From Thermogemmatispora onikobensis (GTDB lineage: Bacteria > Chloroflexota > Ktedonobacteria > Ktedonobacterales > Ktedonobacteraceae), in NCBI RefSeq assembly GCF_001748285.1, contig NZ_BDGT01000043.1, positions 1-40,211 on the forward strand: 40,211 nt of DNA, read 5' to 3'. The stretch's first letter is position 1. Every line of letters starts with the position of its first letter. The notes under the pieces were generated by a model. That model was not told the DNA's origin. It saw only the letters and a program-made list of their open reading frames with translations, and searched no databases. Positions 16,853-25,071 of this stretch are shown piece by piece. The position numbers and the translations under genes were made by a program.

Positions 16853-17872
16853 TCAGCGCGCGACAGCGCCGGCGCTTCCGCCGCTCTCAGGGGCGGCTGC
16901 CTGGGCCTGGGCCTGCTTCTGCTCCACCAGCCAGCGCGCCGTTAGATGATCTGTGATCAGGACGTTGATCCAGCGCCCTTCGAGAGCGCCCCGAATGGCC
17001 GCCTGTTTGCGTTCGCCACCGGCAACACCCACCGCGTGTTTGACACGCTGTAGCTGCTCCAGGCGCATGCCGATGACGCGCTCGTCAAGCGGGGTCATGA
17101 CCGGACGCCCCTGACCATCGAAGAAGCGCAGCACGATGTCGCCAACGGCCCCATGCTCACGCAGCATGTGTAGCTCTTCAAGCGAGAAGATATTGCCGCT
17201 GCTGGCCAGCAGGGCCGAAGGTTCGACAGCACCGATGCCGACCAGCGCTACAGTGACGCTGTCGAAGAGCTGGTAAGCTTCGCGCACAAACGGATCTTCA
17301 AAGAAGATCTGGCGAGCCTCCGGCGAGCTGACAACGCCCGGTGCCGGCAGAAAGACAGCCTCCCCGTGCAGGAGTTCGGCCAGGCGGCGCGTCAGCTGCG
17401 TGGCGTGGACCTCCGCCGCCGGGTTGCCGATGCCGCCCAGGATCTGCACAACCTTGGCCCGAGAGGGCTGCGCCAGTGGGTGCATGGCGTCTACCATCGC
17501 CAGCAGCGAGGCACTCCAGGAGGAGATCCCGACAATCTCCCCCGGCGTGATCTTGGACTCCAGCCAGAAGGCCGCCGCGCCTCCGATGGCCTGTAGTATT
17601 TGTTCGTTGTTGGCATCGTCTGGGCAATCCGCGACAATGGCCTCTTTGAGGCCGTACAGGGCCTCTAGCTGGTTCTCAAGGTCGGTGTAGACCCCTCGCG
17701 GCATGCTCACCGTAATGCGTACAATCTGCTCTTGCTGGGCCCGCTTGAGCAGGCGTGAGACGTTGGACTGCGAGAGCTGCAGCCGCTCGGCAATTTCTAC
17801 CTGCGAGAGGCCACGCTCGTAGTAGAGACTGGCAACCTTGGCCATCAAGCGCAGATCGTCAATGCGTGCCAT
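16853..17872 (-). CDS. SorC-family sugar-responsive transcriptional regulator
   Basis: The 339-residue protein has an N-terminal helix-turn-helix (LSQVEIAERLQLSQSNVSRL, about 22-41) and a large SorC/DeoR-type sugar-phosphate-binding domain. Landmarks are GEIVGISSWSASLLAMVDAM, KVVQILGGIGNPAAEVHATQ, YLGI-like VALVGIGAVEPSALLASSG and GAVGDIVLRFFDGQGRPV. It ends in an Ala/Gln-rich tail. AAGGAG lies nine bases before the ATG. EryD, the erythritol repressor, belongs to this family. It is encoded inside the operon it most likely controls. Two TGAA-N6-TTCA sites just downstream of the operon promoter (22209-22240) have the form known for SorC-family operators, so autorepression relieved by a phosphorylated sugar is expected. 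Confidence 0.92.
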   Translation of the reverse strand: MARIDDLRLMAKVASLYYERGLSQVEIAERLQLSQSNVSRLLKRAQQEQIVRITVSMPRGVYTDLENQLEALYGLKEAIVADCPDDANNEQILQAIGGAAAFWLESKITPGEIVGISSWSASLLAMVDAMHPLAQPSRAKVVQILGGIGNPAAEVHATQLTRRLAELLHGEAVFLPAPGVVSSPEARQIFFEDPFVREAYQLFDSVTVALVGIGAVEPSALLASSGNIFSLEELHMLREHGAVGDIVLRFFDGQGRPVMTPLDERVIGMRLEQLQRVKHAVGVAGGERKQAAIRGALEGRWINVLITDHLTARWLVEQKQAQAQAAAPESGGSAGAVAR

Positions 17873-17895
17873 TGGTGCGTTACTCCTTACGCCGG

Positions 17896-19407
17896 CTACG
17901 ATCCTTCATCCCGGCGCCCCGCGGATCGGTGCAGCATGGCGCGCGCGACCGCCTCCTGCCAGCCACTGTAGTGGGCCTCGCGCTCTTCCACAGGCAGGGT
18001 AGGCGTGAAGCGCTGACGGGGGCGCGGCAGAGCGGCGATCTCCTCCTCGCTCGCCCAGAGGCCCACCGTCAGGCCCGCCAGATAGGCAGCCCCCAGCGCT
18101 GAGACATCAGCCGATTCACAGCGTAGCACCGGTTTGCCAATGATGTCGGCCTGAAATTGCATGAGCAGGTCGTTACGAGTGGCACCACCATCGGCGAGTA
18201 ATACTTGCAGTTCGACGCCCGCTTCCTCCTGCATGGCGTCAAAGACGGCACGCACCTGATAGGCAATGGCTTCGACGGTGGCCCGCGCTAACTGCGGCAG
18301 GGTGCTGGCCTGGGTCAGACCACAGATGAGACCGCGCGCCTCTTTGTCCCAGTAGGGCGCTCCCAGGCCGCTGAGGGCCGGGACGAAGTAGAGGCCGCCG
18401 CTGTCGGACACGCCCGCGGCCAGGGCCGCTAAGTCAACAACGGGATCGCTGAGGCCAAGGAAGCGCCCTAGCCACTCGACGGCAGCTCCCGTGACGTAAA
18501 TATTGCCTTCGAGAGCATAGGTGACCCGCTCGCCAATGGCCCAGGCGATCGTGGTCGATAGCCCACTCTGCGAGAGACGCGGCTCCGGCACCGGCGTCAT
18601 GAGGGAGGAGCCGGTGCCATAGGTGGCTTTAACGGCCCCCGGCAAGAAGCCGGCCTGGCCAAAGAGGGCGGCATGGGAGTCGCCGATCAGGGCCGCTAGC
18701 GGTAGACCCGCCGGAATGGCTCCGCAGGCTACGGTCCGCGCATGAACGGCTGCCGAAGGCTCGACGACGGGCAGTACAGCCGCCGGTACGCCCAGCAGCT
18801 GCAGCAGCTCCTCGTCCCAGGCTCGCCGCTCCAGATTGAAGAGCTGCGTGCGTGAGGCGTTGGTCATGTCACAGACATGGGCTGCACCGCCGCTGAGCTG
18901 CCAGCAGAGCCAGCTATCGATAGTGCCCGCGCATAGCTCGCCAGCCTCCGCCCGCCCCAGGAGATCCTGCTCCTCCAGCAGCCAGCGAATCTTGGTCCCG
19001 GAGAACATGGGATCGATCGTGAGGCCACTGCGCTCGCGAATGAATGGCTCCAGTCCCTGATCTTGCAGGGACTGGCAGAGCTGACGCGAGCGCTGGCACT
19101 GCCAGCTCACGCATGGCCCCAGGGGCCGACCGCTGGCTCGCTCCCAGAGCAGAACCGACTCGCGCTGGTTGCTGATGGCCAGCGCGAGCAGCTCTACAGC
19201 CGCTCCAGCCTGCTCCAGACAGGCAGCGCTGGCCTCCAGCACGCTCTGCCAGAGCTCCAGCGGGTCCTGTTCAACCCAGGCCGGACGCGGATAGCGGCGC
19301 TGGACAGGGCGGCTGGCCCGCGCCAGAACGTTGCCTGCTGCGTCGACGAGCAAGGCTTTGGTATTGGTGGTTCCCTGATCAATGGCCAGGATTGCCGTCT
19401 GCTTCAT
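17896..19407 (-). CDS. FGGY-family carbohydrate kinase, glycerol-kinase-like with altered pocket
   Basis: The 503-residue protein aligns along its length with glycerol kinase: AIDQGTTNTKALLVD at the N-terminus, TNASRTQLFN, TYGTGSSLM and the YFVPALSGLGAPYWD motif. Against the E. coli enzyme the Arg-Glu pair (R82-E83 in NQRES), the Trp (W102) and the catalytic Asp of GDSHAALFG are kept. Three glycerol contacts change: Tyr135 becomes Met (DPMFSGTK, M134), Gln246 becomes Ser, and Phe270 becomes Ser. A larger polyol or ketose, such as a tetritol or pentulose, is therefore more likely than glycerol. The gene overlaps the transketolase C-terminal subunit by four bases and precedes the SorC gene by 23 bases. 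The product would feed the split transketolase. Confidence 0.88.
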   Translation of the reverse strand: MKQTAILAIDQGTTNTKALLVDAAGNVLARASRPVQRRYPRPAWVEQDPLELWQSVLEASAACLEQAGAAVELLALAISNQRESVLLWERASGRPLGPCVSWQCQRSRQLCQSLQDQGLEPFIRERSGLTIDPMFSGTKIRWLLEEQDLLGRAEAGELCAGTIDSWLCWQLSGGAAHVCDMTNASRTQLFNLERRAWDEELLQLLGVPAAVLPVVEPSAAVHARTVACGAIPAGLPLAALIGDSHAALFGQAGFLPGAVKATYGTGSSLMTPVPEPRLSQSGLSTTIAWAIGERVTYALEGNIYVTGAAVEWLGRFLGLSDPVVDLAALAAGVSDSGGLYFVPALSGLGAPYWDKEARGLICGLTQASTLPQLARATVEAIAYQVRAVFDAMQEEAGVELQVLLADGGATRNDLLMQFQADIIGKPVLRCESADVSALGAAYLAGLTVGLWASEEEIAALPRPRQRFTPTLPVEEREAHYSGWQEAVARAMLHRSAGRRDEGS

Positions 19408-20351
19408 TGCTCTGCTCTCGCCTTGAGAAGCTCTAACGCTGCAGCACGAATGCCCGCAGGCGTCAGACCGAAATGCTCTAAGAGATACTCGGGCGAGCCG
19501 GTGGGCGCGAAGACGCCGGGAACGCCCAGGATACGCATCGGCACGGGGTAGGTGGTCACCACTGCCTCGGCGACCGCTCCTCCCAGCCCGCCATAGATGG
19601 TGTGCTCTTCAACAGTGACGATGGCCCCACTGCGGCGCGCTGCCTCGACCACAGCCTCGCGATCGAGCGGACGAATGGTCGCCATGTTGATCACTGCCGC
19701 CTCAATGCCGTCGTTGGCCAGGAGCGCGGCAGCCTCCAGGGCACGAGCCACCATGACCCCCGTGGCGATCAGCGTGATATCGCTCCCCTGACGCAGCCAG
19801 CTCGCTTTGCCGAGGCGGAAGCGATAGTCCGCCGGATGAACCTGGGGCACCGGCATGCGACTGATGCGCAGGAAGAAGGGGCCAGAGAGGCGAGCGGCTT
19901 CGTGCACAGCCTGAGCGGTCTCCAGCGGATCAGCAGGCACAACCACGGTGAGATTGGCGATGGCGCGCGTCCAGGCCAGGTCTTCAATGGAGTGATGGGT
20001 CGGCCCCAGCTCACCGTAGGCCAGGCCGCTGCTCATGCCGCAAAGCTTGACGTTGGCCTGAGAGTAGGCCAGGTCAACTTTGATCTGTTCGAGAGCGCGC
20101 GCTGTCAGAAAGGGCGAGGCCCCACTGACAAAGGGAACCTTGCCGCCGTTGGCGAGGCCAGCAGCTACCCCAACCATGTTTTGCTCGGCAATACCCACGT
20201 TGACCAGCCGCTGCGGAAAGGCCGCCTTGAAGCCTTTGAGCTTGCTGGAGCCGAGGGAGTCATTGATGACGACGACAATGCGCGGATCGTTACGCGCCGC
20301 CTCTTCGAGGGCCTGGGCAAAGGCATCCCGACAATCGTAGAGCTGGCTCAT
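19404..20351 (-). CDS. transketolase, C-terminal subunit (Pyr and C domains)
   Basis: The 315-residue protein is the second half of a split transketolase. It has the pyrimidine-binding domain, with DSLGSSKLKGF, VGIAEQNMVGVAAGLANGGK (its Glu activates thiamine diphosphate) and GPTHHSIEDLAWTRAIANLT, and then the transketolase C domain, with VINMATIRPLDREAV and VTVEEHTIYGGLGG. It would pair with the product of the immediately upstream gene to move two-carbon ketol units between sugar phosphates. It overlaps that gene by four bases and the kinase by four bases, so tight translational coupling is likely. Split transketolases are known in several sugar and sulfosugar pathways; the natural substrate here is open. 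Confidence 0.92.
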   Translation of the reverse strand: MSQLYDCRDAFAQALEEAARNDPRIVVVINDSLGSSKLKGFKAAFPQRLVNVGIAEQNMVGVAAGLANGGKVPFVSGASPFLTARALEQIKVDLAYSQANVKLCGMSSGLAYGELGPTHHSIEDLAWTRAIANLTVVVPADPLETAQAVHEAARLSGPFFLRISRMPVPQVHPADYRFRLGKASWLRQGSDITLIATGVMVARALEAAALLANDGIEAAVINMATIRPLDREAVVEAARRSGAIVTVEEHTIYGGLGGAVAEAVVTTYPVPMRILGVPGVFAPTGSPEYLLEHFGLTPAGIRAAALELLKARAEQ

Positions 20352-21190
20352 CCGTGCACCGCCTCCCGCAGCTCCTGCAAAGCCCGCTCCGCCTCTTCGG
20401 GCGTCGGTACTCGATGGTGCCAGTCAACATTGTCGCACATAAAGGAAACCCCTTGACCTTTGTGTGTGTAGGCAATCAGACAGCGCGGACGTCCCGCTTC
20501 CCAGCTCTCGCTCTGCAACATGTGCAGGAGCGCGGCGTGGTCGTGGCCGTCGACTTCGCGCACCGCCCAGCCGAAGGCGCGCCATTTGTCTGCCAGTGGC
20601 TCCAGCCGGATGGTGTCCTCGGTTGGCGCGCCCTGCTGCAGTCGGTTGCGATCGACGATAACGGTCAGGTTGTCCAGTCCGTAGTGAGCCGCGGCCATCG
20701 CCGCTTCCCAGTTGCTGCCCTCTTGCAGCTCTCCGTCGCCCGTGAGCACATAGGTGCGCCAGGGAGCTCCGTCAAGCCTGGCCGCCAGGGCCGCCCCGAC
20801 GCCAACAGGGAGGCCATGACCCAATGGGCCAGTGCTGGCCTCAACCCCCGGCACCTTGGTGCGATCAGGGTGACCGTTGAGACGCGAGAGGGGCTTCATG
20901 AAGGTCTCTAGTTCGCTCGTTGGGAAGAAACCCACTTCGGCAATGGTGTTGTAGAGAGCACCAGCACAATGCCCTTTGCTCAGGATGAAACGATCACGAT
21001 CAGGAGCATCGGGATGCTGCGGGTCCACGCGCAGGACGGCAAAGTAGAGCGTGACCAGGATGTCAAGCGCGGAGAAGTCTCCCCCAATGTGCCCTATGCC
21101 CGCGCGCTGGATCATCACCAGGTCCCGCTGCCGCAAGAGGTTGGCTTTCTTGCGCAGGGCCGCAAGCTGGTCCTCACGATCCGGGGTCAT
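20348..21190 (-). CDS. transketolase, N-terminal subunit (thiamine diphosphate PP domain)
   Basis: The 280-residue protein is the diphosphate-binding half of transketolase. Visible elements are GIGHIGGDFSALDIL with its conserved His, the SKGHCAGALY segment, the STGPLGHGLPVGVGAAL loop, and the thiamine-diphosphate motif from GDG (151-153) to Asn182 (TGDGELQEGSN to IVDRN), which binds the metal. LSRLNGHPDR is typical of this half. The start lies two bases after the isomerase stop and the stop overlaps the next subunit by four bases, so both halves should be made in equal amounts. A DHA-synthase-like or pentulose-phosphate reaction is possible; the sequence does not decide. Confidence 0.92.
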   Translation of the reverse strand: MTPDREDQLAALRKKANLLRQRDLVMIQRAGIGHIGGDFSALDILVTLYFAVLRVDPQHPDAPDRDRFILSKGHCAGALYNTIAEVGFFPTSELETFMKPLSRLNGHPDRTKVPGVEASTGPLGHGLPVGVGAALAARLDGAPWRTYVLTGDGELQEGSNWEAAMAAAHYGLDNLTVIVDRNRLQQGAPTEDTIRLEPLADKWRAFGWAVREVDGHDHAALLHMLQSESWEAGRPRCLIAYTHKGQGVSFMCDNVDWHHRVPTPEEAERALQELREAVHG

Positions 21191-21192
21191 GC

Positions 21193-22188
21193 TTACTCTT
21201 CGCCTCCGTCCAGTCCTAGCAGGGCCGCAAAGACAAGCTGCTGCGCCTGCAGGGCATCTTGCTTCTCTTGGGCCGCCTTGAGGGCCGCCTGGTCGAGCCG
21301 CCGGCGCACGCGGTCAAGGGCTCGGATGCGCTTGATGCTGACACGCGCCGCCTCGACGGGATCTTCGCGGAAGGGAAATTGATCAAGCAGAATGGGCCGC
21401 TGCCAGCCAATACGCTCGACCGCTTGCAAAAATTCGATGGTCTCGATGAGGTGAATGGAGGCCACGGCCAGGTCGTCGTCCCATTCGCGCCAGTTGTCAT
21501 TGACTTCGATGCTTGTCAGCTTGCCATGACGTGCGATCAACTGGAGGGCTTCCGCCGGCGTCTCTTTGGCAAACAGGGAGTGGCCAAGGTCCATGACGAT
21601 GCCGACGTTGTTGACGCCCATTTCTTGAATGGCGAGAAGGGTGCGCGCGGAGGAGCTGAGGACGAGCTGGACACGCGGCTCTTTGGCCTTGTATTCGATG
21701 GCGTATTGCATGTCAGGGTTGGCCTCAGCAACCGCCCGAATGCCGTTGACGGTGAAGTCCCACAGCTGTAGATGGTCGGCCTGGAAGGGGTAGTCGTAGC
21801 CGTCTTGCCCAGGCCAGAATTTGACGTAATCGGCGCCCAGGACCCGGGCAACGTCGCTGGCTCGCTTGCCCAGGTCAATGGCCTCCTGCCTCACTGCGGG
21901 GTCAGGATGGGTGAAGCTGCCACGGGCAAAGCGCTGGTCATAGATGACAGGCGTGACGGCGATGGCTCGCAGTCCGTTGCGCTCCAGTGCCTCTTTGACT
22001 TGCTCCAGGCTCAGGTCCTCTTCGGGAAAAGGATAGTTGATGTCTAACCCGACCAGCCCCCCAACACGCCCGGCTCGCTCGATGGCTTCAAGGGTGCCAA
22101 CCGGCGGCCCGTAGGCGTTGGTGGCATAACGGTCGATAAACTGGCCGAAGAGCCAGATGCCTGCACCAAACTGGAGGCCGTTGCTCAT
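21193..22188 (-). CDS. TIM-barrel sugar isomerase, RhaI-like
   Basis: This 331-residue xylose-isomerase-like TIM-barrel protein is first in the operon. Its FWPGQDGYDYPFQAD segment (124-138) is a hallmark of the Pseudomonas L-rhamnose isomerase / sugar isomerase group. Candidate metal ligands are Glu165 in AIEYKAKEPR, Asp200 and His203 in VMDLGHSLFA, the Asp cluster 237-239 in NWREWDDDLA and Asp269 in LLDQFPF. The His expected before the Asp cluster is replaced by a VNDN segment, so one metal ligand may differ. The enzyme would turn an imported aldose into a ketose for the kinase two genes on. GAGGAG lies about ten bases before the ATG. The C-terminal 35 residues are Ala/Gln-rich. Confidence 0.82.
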   Translation of the reverse strand: MSNGLQFGAGIWLFGQFIDRYATNAYGPPVGTLEAIERAGRVGGLVGLDINYPFPEEDLSLEQVKEALERNGLRAIAVTPVIYDQRFARGSFTHPDPAVRQEAIDLGKRASDVARVLGADYVKFWPGQDGYDYPFQADHLQLWDFTVNGIRAVAEANPDMQYAIEYKAKEPRVQLVLSSSARTLLAIQEMGVNNVGIVMDLGHSLFAKETPAEALQLIARHGKLTSIEVNDNWREWDDDLAVASIHLIETIEFLQAVERIGWQRPILLDQFPFREDPVEAARVSIKRIRALDRVRRRLDQAALKAAQEKQDALQAQQLVFAALLGLDGGEE

Positions 22189-22208
22189 GATGTCTGTCTC
22201 CTCGTCTC

Positions 22209-22240
22209 TGAATAATTATTCATCGCTGAAAAAATATTCA
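22209..22240 (-). promoter_or_regulatory. two tandem SorC-type operators
   Basis: TGAATAATTATTCA (22209-22222) is a perfect 14-bp palindrome. TGAAAAAATATTCA (22227-22240) has the same TGAA-N6-TTCA frame. Centres are 18 bases apart, close to two helical turns, and both lie between the predicted RNA start and the isomerase start codon. SorC/DeoR-type regulators use operators of this form, and the operon encodes one. Confidence 0.75.
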
Positions 22241-22251
22241 CTACGCTGATA

Positions 22252-22280
22252 AGTGTACCGGGACAGGGCCACTCTGTCAA
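22252..22280 (-). promoter_or_regulatory. promoter of the sugar catabolic operon
   Basis: On the minus strand TTGACA (22280-22275) and TACACT (22257-22252) are 17 bases apart. RNA would start near 22245, directly before the two operators, an arrangement suited to repression by blocking the polymerase. Confidence 0.7.
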
Positions 22281-22407
22281 GGGGCTGCGCCGGCAATTTT
22301 TGCCCGGCTGCCTGGATTGACGTCAGGAAGCTGGGAGCAGGCAGAGTGCAGGTACGGTCTGCGTCTGGCCTGCCAGGCCCAGGGTGTAGTCACTGCTGCG
22401 GTTTTTA

Positions 22408-22416
22408 TGCTACACT
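22408..22416 (+). promoter_or_regulatory. extended -10 promoter of the ECF sigma gene
   Basis: TGCTACACT is an extended -10 element 34 bases before the ATG at 22450, with no clear -35. The same TGnTACACT form precedes purB. Confidence 0.5.
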
Positions 22417-22449
22417 GGAGGCGATCTGACCAGGAAGAGAGGCAGGTTG

Positions 22450-23076
22450 ATGCACGCACAGCCTGACGCTGAGGAGGCGGAGCTGCTCGCCCGGAGCCAA
22501 AGCGGCGACGTGAGCGCCTTTAATGAGCTGGTCCTGCGCTATCAGTCCAGCGTCTATAATGTGGCTCTGCGCATGCTGGGCGACGCGGACCTGGCCGCCG
22601 ATATTACACAGGATACCTTTCTGGCGGCTTTCCGCCATCTGGCCAATTTCCGCGGCGGGACGGCTTTTCGTTCCTGGCTGCTACGCATCACTACTAACCT
22701 GGTCTACGATCATTGGCGCCGTCAGCGCCGCCATCCAGAGGAGTCGTTAGAGGCGGCCAGCGACGAGGATGATCCACAGTCCCCGGTCACTCTGGCCCAG
22801 CTGGCTTCAGCCGATCTGGAGGCCAACCCGGAGCTGTACTTGCTCCATCAGGAGCTGCAGGAACTGATCCAGCGCGGGCTGGCTGAGCTTCCTCCCGAGC
22901 AGCGGCTGGCGGTGATCCTCTGCGATATCGAGGGGCTATCGTACGAGGAGATCGCGGCAGTCATGCAGACGATGCTCGGGACAGTGCGCTCGCGCATCGC
23001 GCGGGGCCGCGCCCGCCTGCGGGCCTATCTGGCTCGCCACCAGGAACTTTTGCCGCGCCAGTTTCGTTCCCCTTAA
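22450..23076 (+). CDS. ECF-type RNA polymerase sigma factor
   Basis: The 208-residue protein has sigma region 2 (about 24-92), with VLRYQSSVYNVALRMLGDAD, AADITQDTFLAAFRHLANFR and the melting/-10 segment FRSWLLRITTNLVYDHWRR. After a 40-residue acidic linker comes region 4 (about 138-195), with LPPEQRLAVILCDIEGLSYE and a recognition helix in MLGTVRSRIARGRARL. I start at ATG 22450, one codon after a possible TTG. The gene for a zinc-finger anti-sigma protein follows, so activity is probably held off until an envelope signal releases it. Its own promoter looks sigma-70-like, so I see no sign of autoregulation by the ECF sigma. Confidence 0.95.
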   Translation: MHAQPDAEEAELLARSQSGDVSAFNELVLRYQSSVYNVALRMLGDADLAADITQDTFLAAFRHLANFRGGTAFRSWLLRITTNLVYDHWRRQRRHPEESLEAASDEDDPQSPVTLAQLASADLEANPELYLLHQELQELIQRGLAELPPEQRLAVILCDIEGLSYEEIAAVMQTMLGTVRSRIARGRARLRAYLARHQELLPRQFRSP

Positions 23077-23196
23077 GAGGTGCTGTCTCTGTACCCCACC
23101 CGGCAGGTGCTGCCCGAGAAGGAGGAAGGACCAGCGCCATTGCGACCTAGGCTTGCTTGCAGAGGGGCATTTTTCCGGCACTGGAGTGAGAGAGTC

Positions 23197-23985
23197 GTGG
23201 CACAGGATCATCAGGAGCATCCAACGCTTGAGCAGCTTTCAGCCTATCTGGACGGGGCGCTCTCTTCCGAGGAAGAGGCTTTTTGCGCTGCTCATTTGCC
23301 CCACTGCGCTTCATGTCGCTCAGAGCTGGCAGGTCTGCGCCTGACACGCGACCTGCTGCGGACGCTGCCACGTGCCACGCCTCCACGCACGTTTACGTTA
23401 ACGCCCGAGCTGCTTGACAGCACTTCCACATCTTCTACACCAGCACGATCGGCGACTGCTTCGCCCGAGGTTGCTCCCTCGCTGCTTCCGCGCCAGCAGC
23501 GGCCTGCGGCAGGGGCCCGCGCGGGACAGCCGCGGCTGCGCCGCTTCGTGCGCGCCCTCAGTACCCTGGCGGCGGTGATCGCCCTGGCGTTGCTGCTGTC
23601 GGGACTGCTGGTCACACTGCACGGCGGCGGTTCGTCGAGCAGCATGAGCACGGCGATCCAGCAGGCGCCCGCAGCCTCTACCGCTTCTCCTGCCGCTCAG
23701 CAGGACCGTGCTGCTACGGCGGCTGCTTCAACGGTGGAGCCGCACGGCCTTCGACCAAGTTCGGCGGCGACCCCCGCTTCCACCAGTCCTACTTTCGGCA
23801 GCCAGCGGGAACGCAGCCCCACCGCCTCCCTGGGAGCGATTTTGAGTGCACCTGTGCTGCTCCTGCTGCTGGGGAGTCTGCTTTTGATCGCCAGCCTGGT
23901 CGGCCTGCTGCTGACCCGCAGGGCTGGTCTGCCTTCCTGGCCTGACCAGGACAGAGATGAGGGGAACAGACAGGCTGCTCGCTAG
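23197..23985 (+). CDS. zinc-finger anti-sigma factor with two transmembrane helices
   Basis: I start at GTG 23197 because the anti-sigma domain begins directly after it; a GTG at 23080 would add 39 residues of unlikely sequence. The first 50 residues form a ZAS (zf-HC2) domain with HPTLEQLSAYLDGAL and the HLPHCASC zinc motif (H-x3-C-x2-C). A linker rich in Ser, Thr and Pro follows, then a helix near residues 123-145. An outer Ala/Ser/Thr-rich region comes next, then a second hydrophobic helix near the C-terminus (about 213-240). Most anti-sigma factors have one membrane helix, so the second is slightly unusual. The GTG is 120 bases after the sigma gene stop. It should bind and silence the sigma factor at the membrane. 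Confidence 0.88.
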   Translation: MAQDHQEHPTLEQLSAYLDGALSSEEEAFCAAHLPHCASCRSELAGLRLTRDLLRTLPRATPPRTFTLTPELLDSTSTSSTPARSATASPEVAPSLLPRQQRPAAGARAGQPRLRRFVRALSTLAAVIALALLLSGLLVTLHGGGSSSSMSTAIQQAPAASTASPAAQQDRAATAAASTVEPHGLRPSSAATPASTSPTFGSQRERSPTASLGAILSAPVLLLLLGSLLLIASLVGLLLTRRAGLPSWPDQDRDEGNRQAAR

Positions 23986-24005
23986 GCCCAGGTCTCAGTC
24001 GCACT

Positions 24006-24680
24006 TCAGGGAAGCTGGACCCCGATGTCGGCCAGCCCCTGACGCAGGCTCTGCTCGTTTAGCTCGGTAATGGCTACGGCGCGTACGATGCCCTGGCGAT
24101 CGATAAAGTAGGTGGTGGGAATAGCTGTGACGTGGTAGGCGGCGTTGACGTTGCCCCCGGCGTCGAAGAGCAGGGGATAGGTGACCTTGAAGGTCCGGCC
24201 AAAGCTGGCGATGTCTTCTTTGGGATCAGCCTGGTTGATGCCCAGCAGGACAAAGGCCCCCTGGGCGCCATCCTGTTCGTAGGTGCGCTGGAGAAGGGGA
24301 ACTTCGCGCCGACAGGGATCACAGGACTCCGACCAGAAGTTGATAACGACCGGATGGCCGCGCAGAGCTTTGAGACTGACGGTCGGGCCACCGCGCCCAC
24401 CATAGACGGGCAGGGTGAAGTCCGGAGCCGGCTGCCCTACGGCGATCCCCGGTGTCGGCGCCGTCGCTGGCGCCGGCAATAAGGTCAGCACAATATAGCC
24501 CCCGGCCAGCAGGGCTACCAGGATCAGAACACCAACGAAGATGAGCCGCCGCCGATTCCGTGGCCTGCCTACCTGCTGCTCATAGTGAGCAGCCAGCTCT
24601 TCTTCAAATTCGCGCCGCTGCTCTCGCACTCGTTGCTTCTCTGTCTGCTCTTTGTTGATGACTCCGCGTTTCTGTGCCAT
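24006..24680 (-). CDS. membrane-anchored TlpA/ResA-type thiol-disulfide oxidoreductase
   Basis: I start at ATG 24680, downstream of a good promoter at 24750-24779; a longer in-frame extension reaching 24893 would overlap the XRE gene and is rejected. The 224-residue product has a charged cytoplasmic N-terminus (about 1-50, probably coiled coil), one transmembrane helix (about 51-72), and an outward-facing thioredoxin-like AhpC-TSA/Redoxin domain. That domain has VGQPAPDFTLPVYGG, VVINFWSESCDPCRREVP with the CDPC active site, and the cis-Pro loop VTAIPTTYFIDRQG. It would reduce disulfides outside the membrane, for example in cytochrome c maturation; no such genes are adjacent. The Glu found in many ResA proteins is not obvious. 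Confidence 0.92.
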   Translation of the reverse strand: MAQKRGVINKEQTEKQRVREQRREFEEELAAHYEQQVGRPRNRRRLIFVGVLILVALLAGGYIVLTLLPAPATAPTPGIAVGQPAPDFTLPVYGGRGGPTVSLKALRGHPVVINFWSESCDPCRREVPLLQRTYEQDGAQGAFVLLGINQADPKEDIASFGRTFKVTYPLLFDAGGNVNAAYHVTAIPTTYFIDRQGIVRAVAITELNEQSLRQGLADIGVQLP

Positions 24681-24749
24681 GCCTTTGCTCGTGAGGGGAT
24701 AATAAAATACGCTCCGCCCAGGCGGATCTGCCTCCTCGACCTCTCCCAT

Positions 24750-24779
24750 ACTATAGGCCGGGCTCCTCCTCTCGTGCAA
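24750..24779 (-). promoter_or_regulatory. promoter of the TlpA-like gene
   Basis: On the minus strand TTGCAC (24779-24774) and TATAGT (24755-24750) are 18 bases apart, with RNA start near 24743, about 63 bases before the ATG at 24680. Confidence 0.55.
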
Positions 24780-24825
24780 GTCCTGACCCCCAGCATCAGG
24801 CTCTTCCTGCCCCCTCGCCACCCGC

Positions 24826-25041
24826 TCACTCCTGCGGCGGGTCCGGCACTTCTTCGTAGAGATCGGAAACGCGCACTCCCAGCGCTTTGGCAATTTGTTC
24901 CAGTGTATGCAGGGTTGGTGTGCTTGTCGGGTCGTTACAAATCCGGTTGATGGTGCTAAAGGAAATATCCGACATCCGCGAGAGCTTGCTCATGCTGATG
25001 CCACGCTGCGCCAGGATCTCTTTGACTTTCAGACGAACCAT
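24826..25041 (-). CDS. small XRE-family (Cro/CI-type) DNA-binding protein
   Basis: The 71-residue protein is one Cro/CI helix-turn-helix and little else: LKVKEILAQRGISMSKLSRM, ISFSTINRICND as the recognition region, TLHTLEQIAKALGVRVSDLY as the closing helices, and a short acidic tail. It resembles YozG/HipB-like single-domain repressors. It is divergent from an 84-residue gene of unknown function, and the shared 130-base AT-rich region holds two promoters and a short inverted repeat. It probably represses one or both. Whether the pair is a toxin-antitoxin-like module is undecided. Confidence 0.9.
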   Translation of the reverse strand: MVRLKVKEILAQRGISMSKLSRMSDISFSTINRICNDPTSTPTLHTLEQIAKALGVRVSDLYEEVPDPPQE

Positions 25042-25071
25042 AGGGCCTTTCTCTTGTGCTAATCTGCCTTG

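Noticed and set aside
24681-24893. 71-codon N-terminal extension of the TlpA-like protein
   Set aside because: It overlaps the XRE gene and contains a good promoter for the shorter form.
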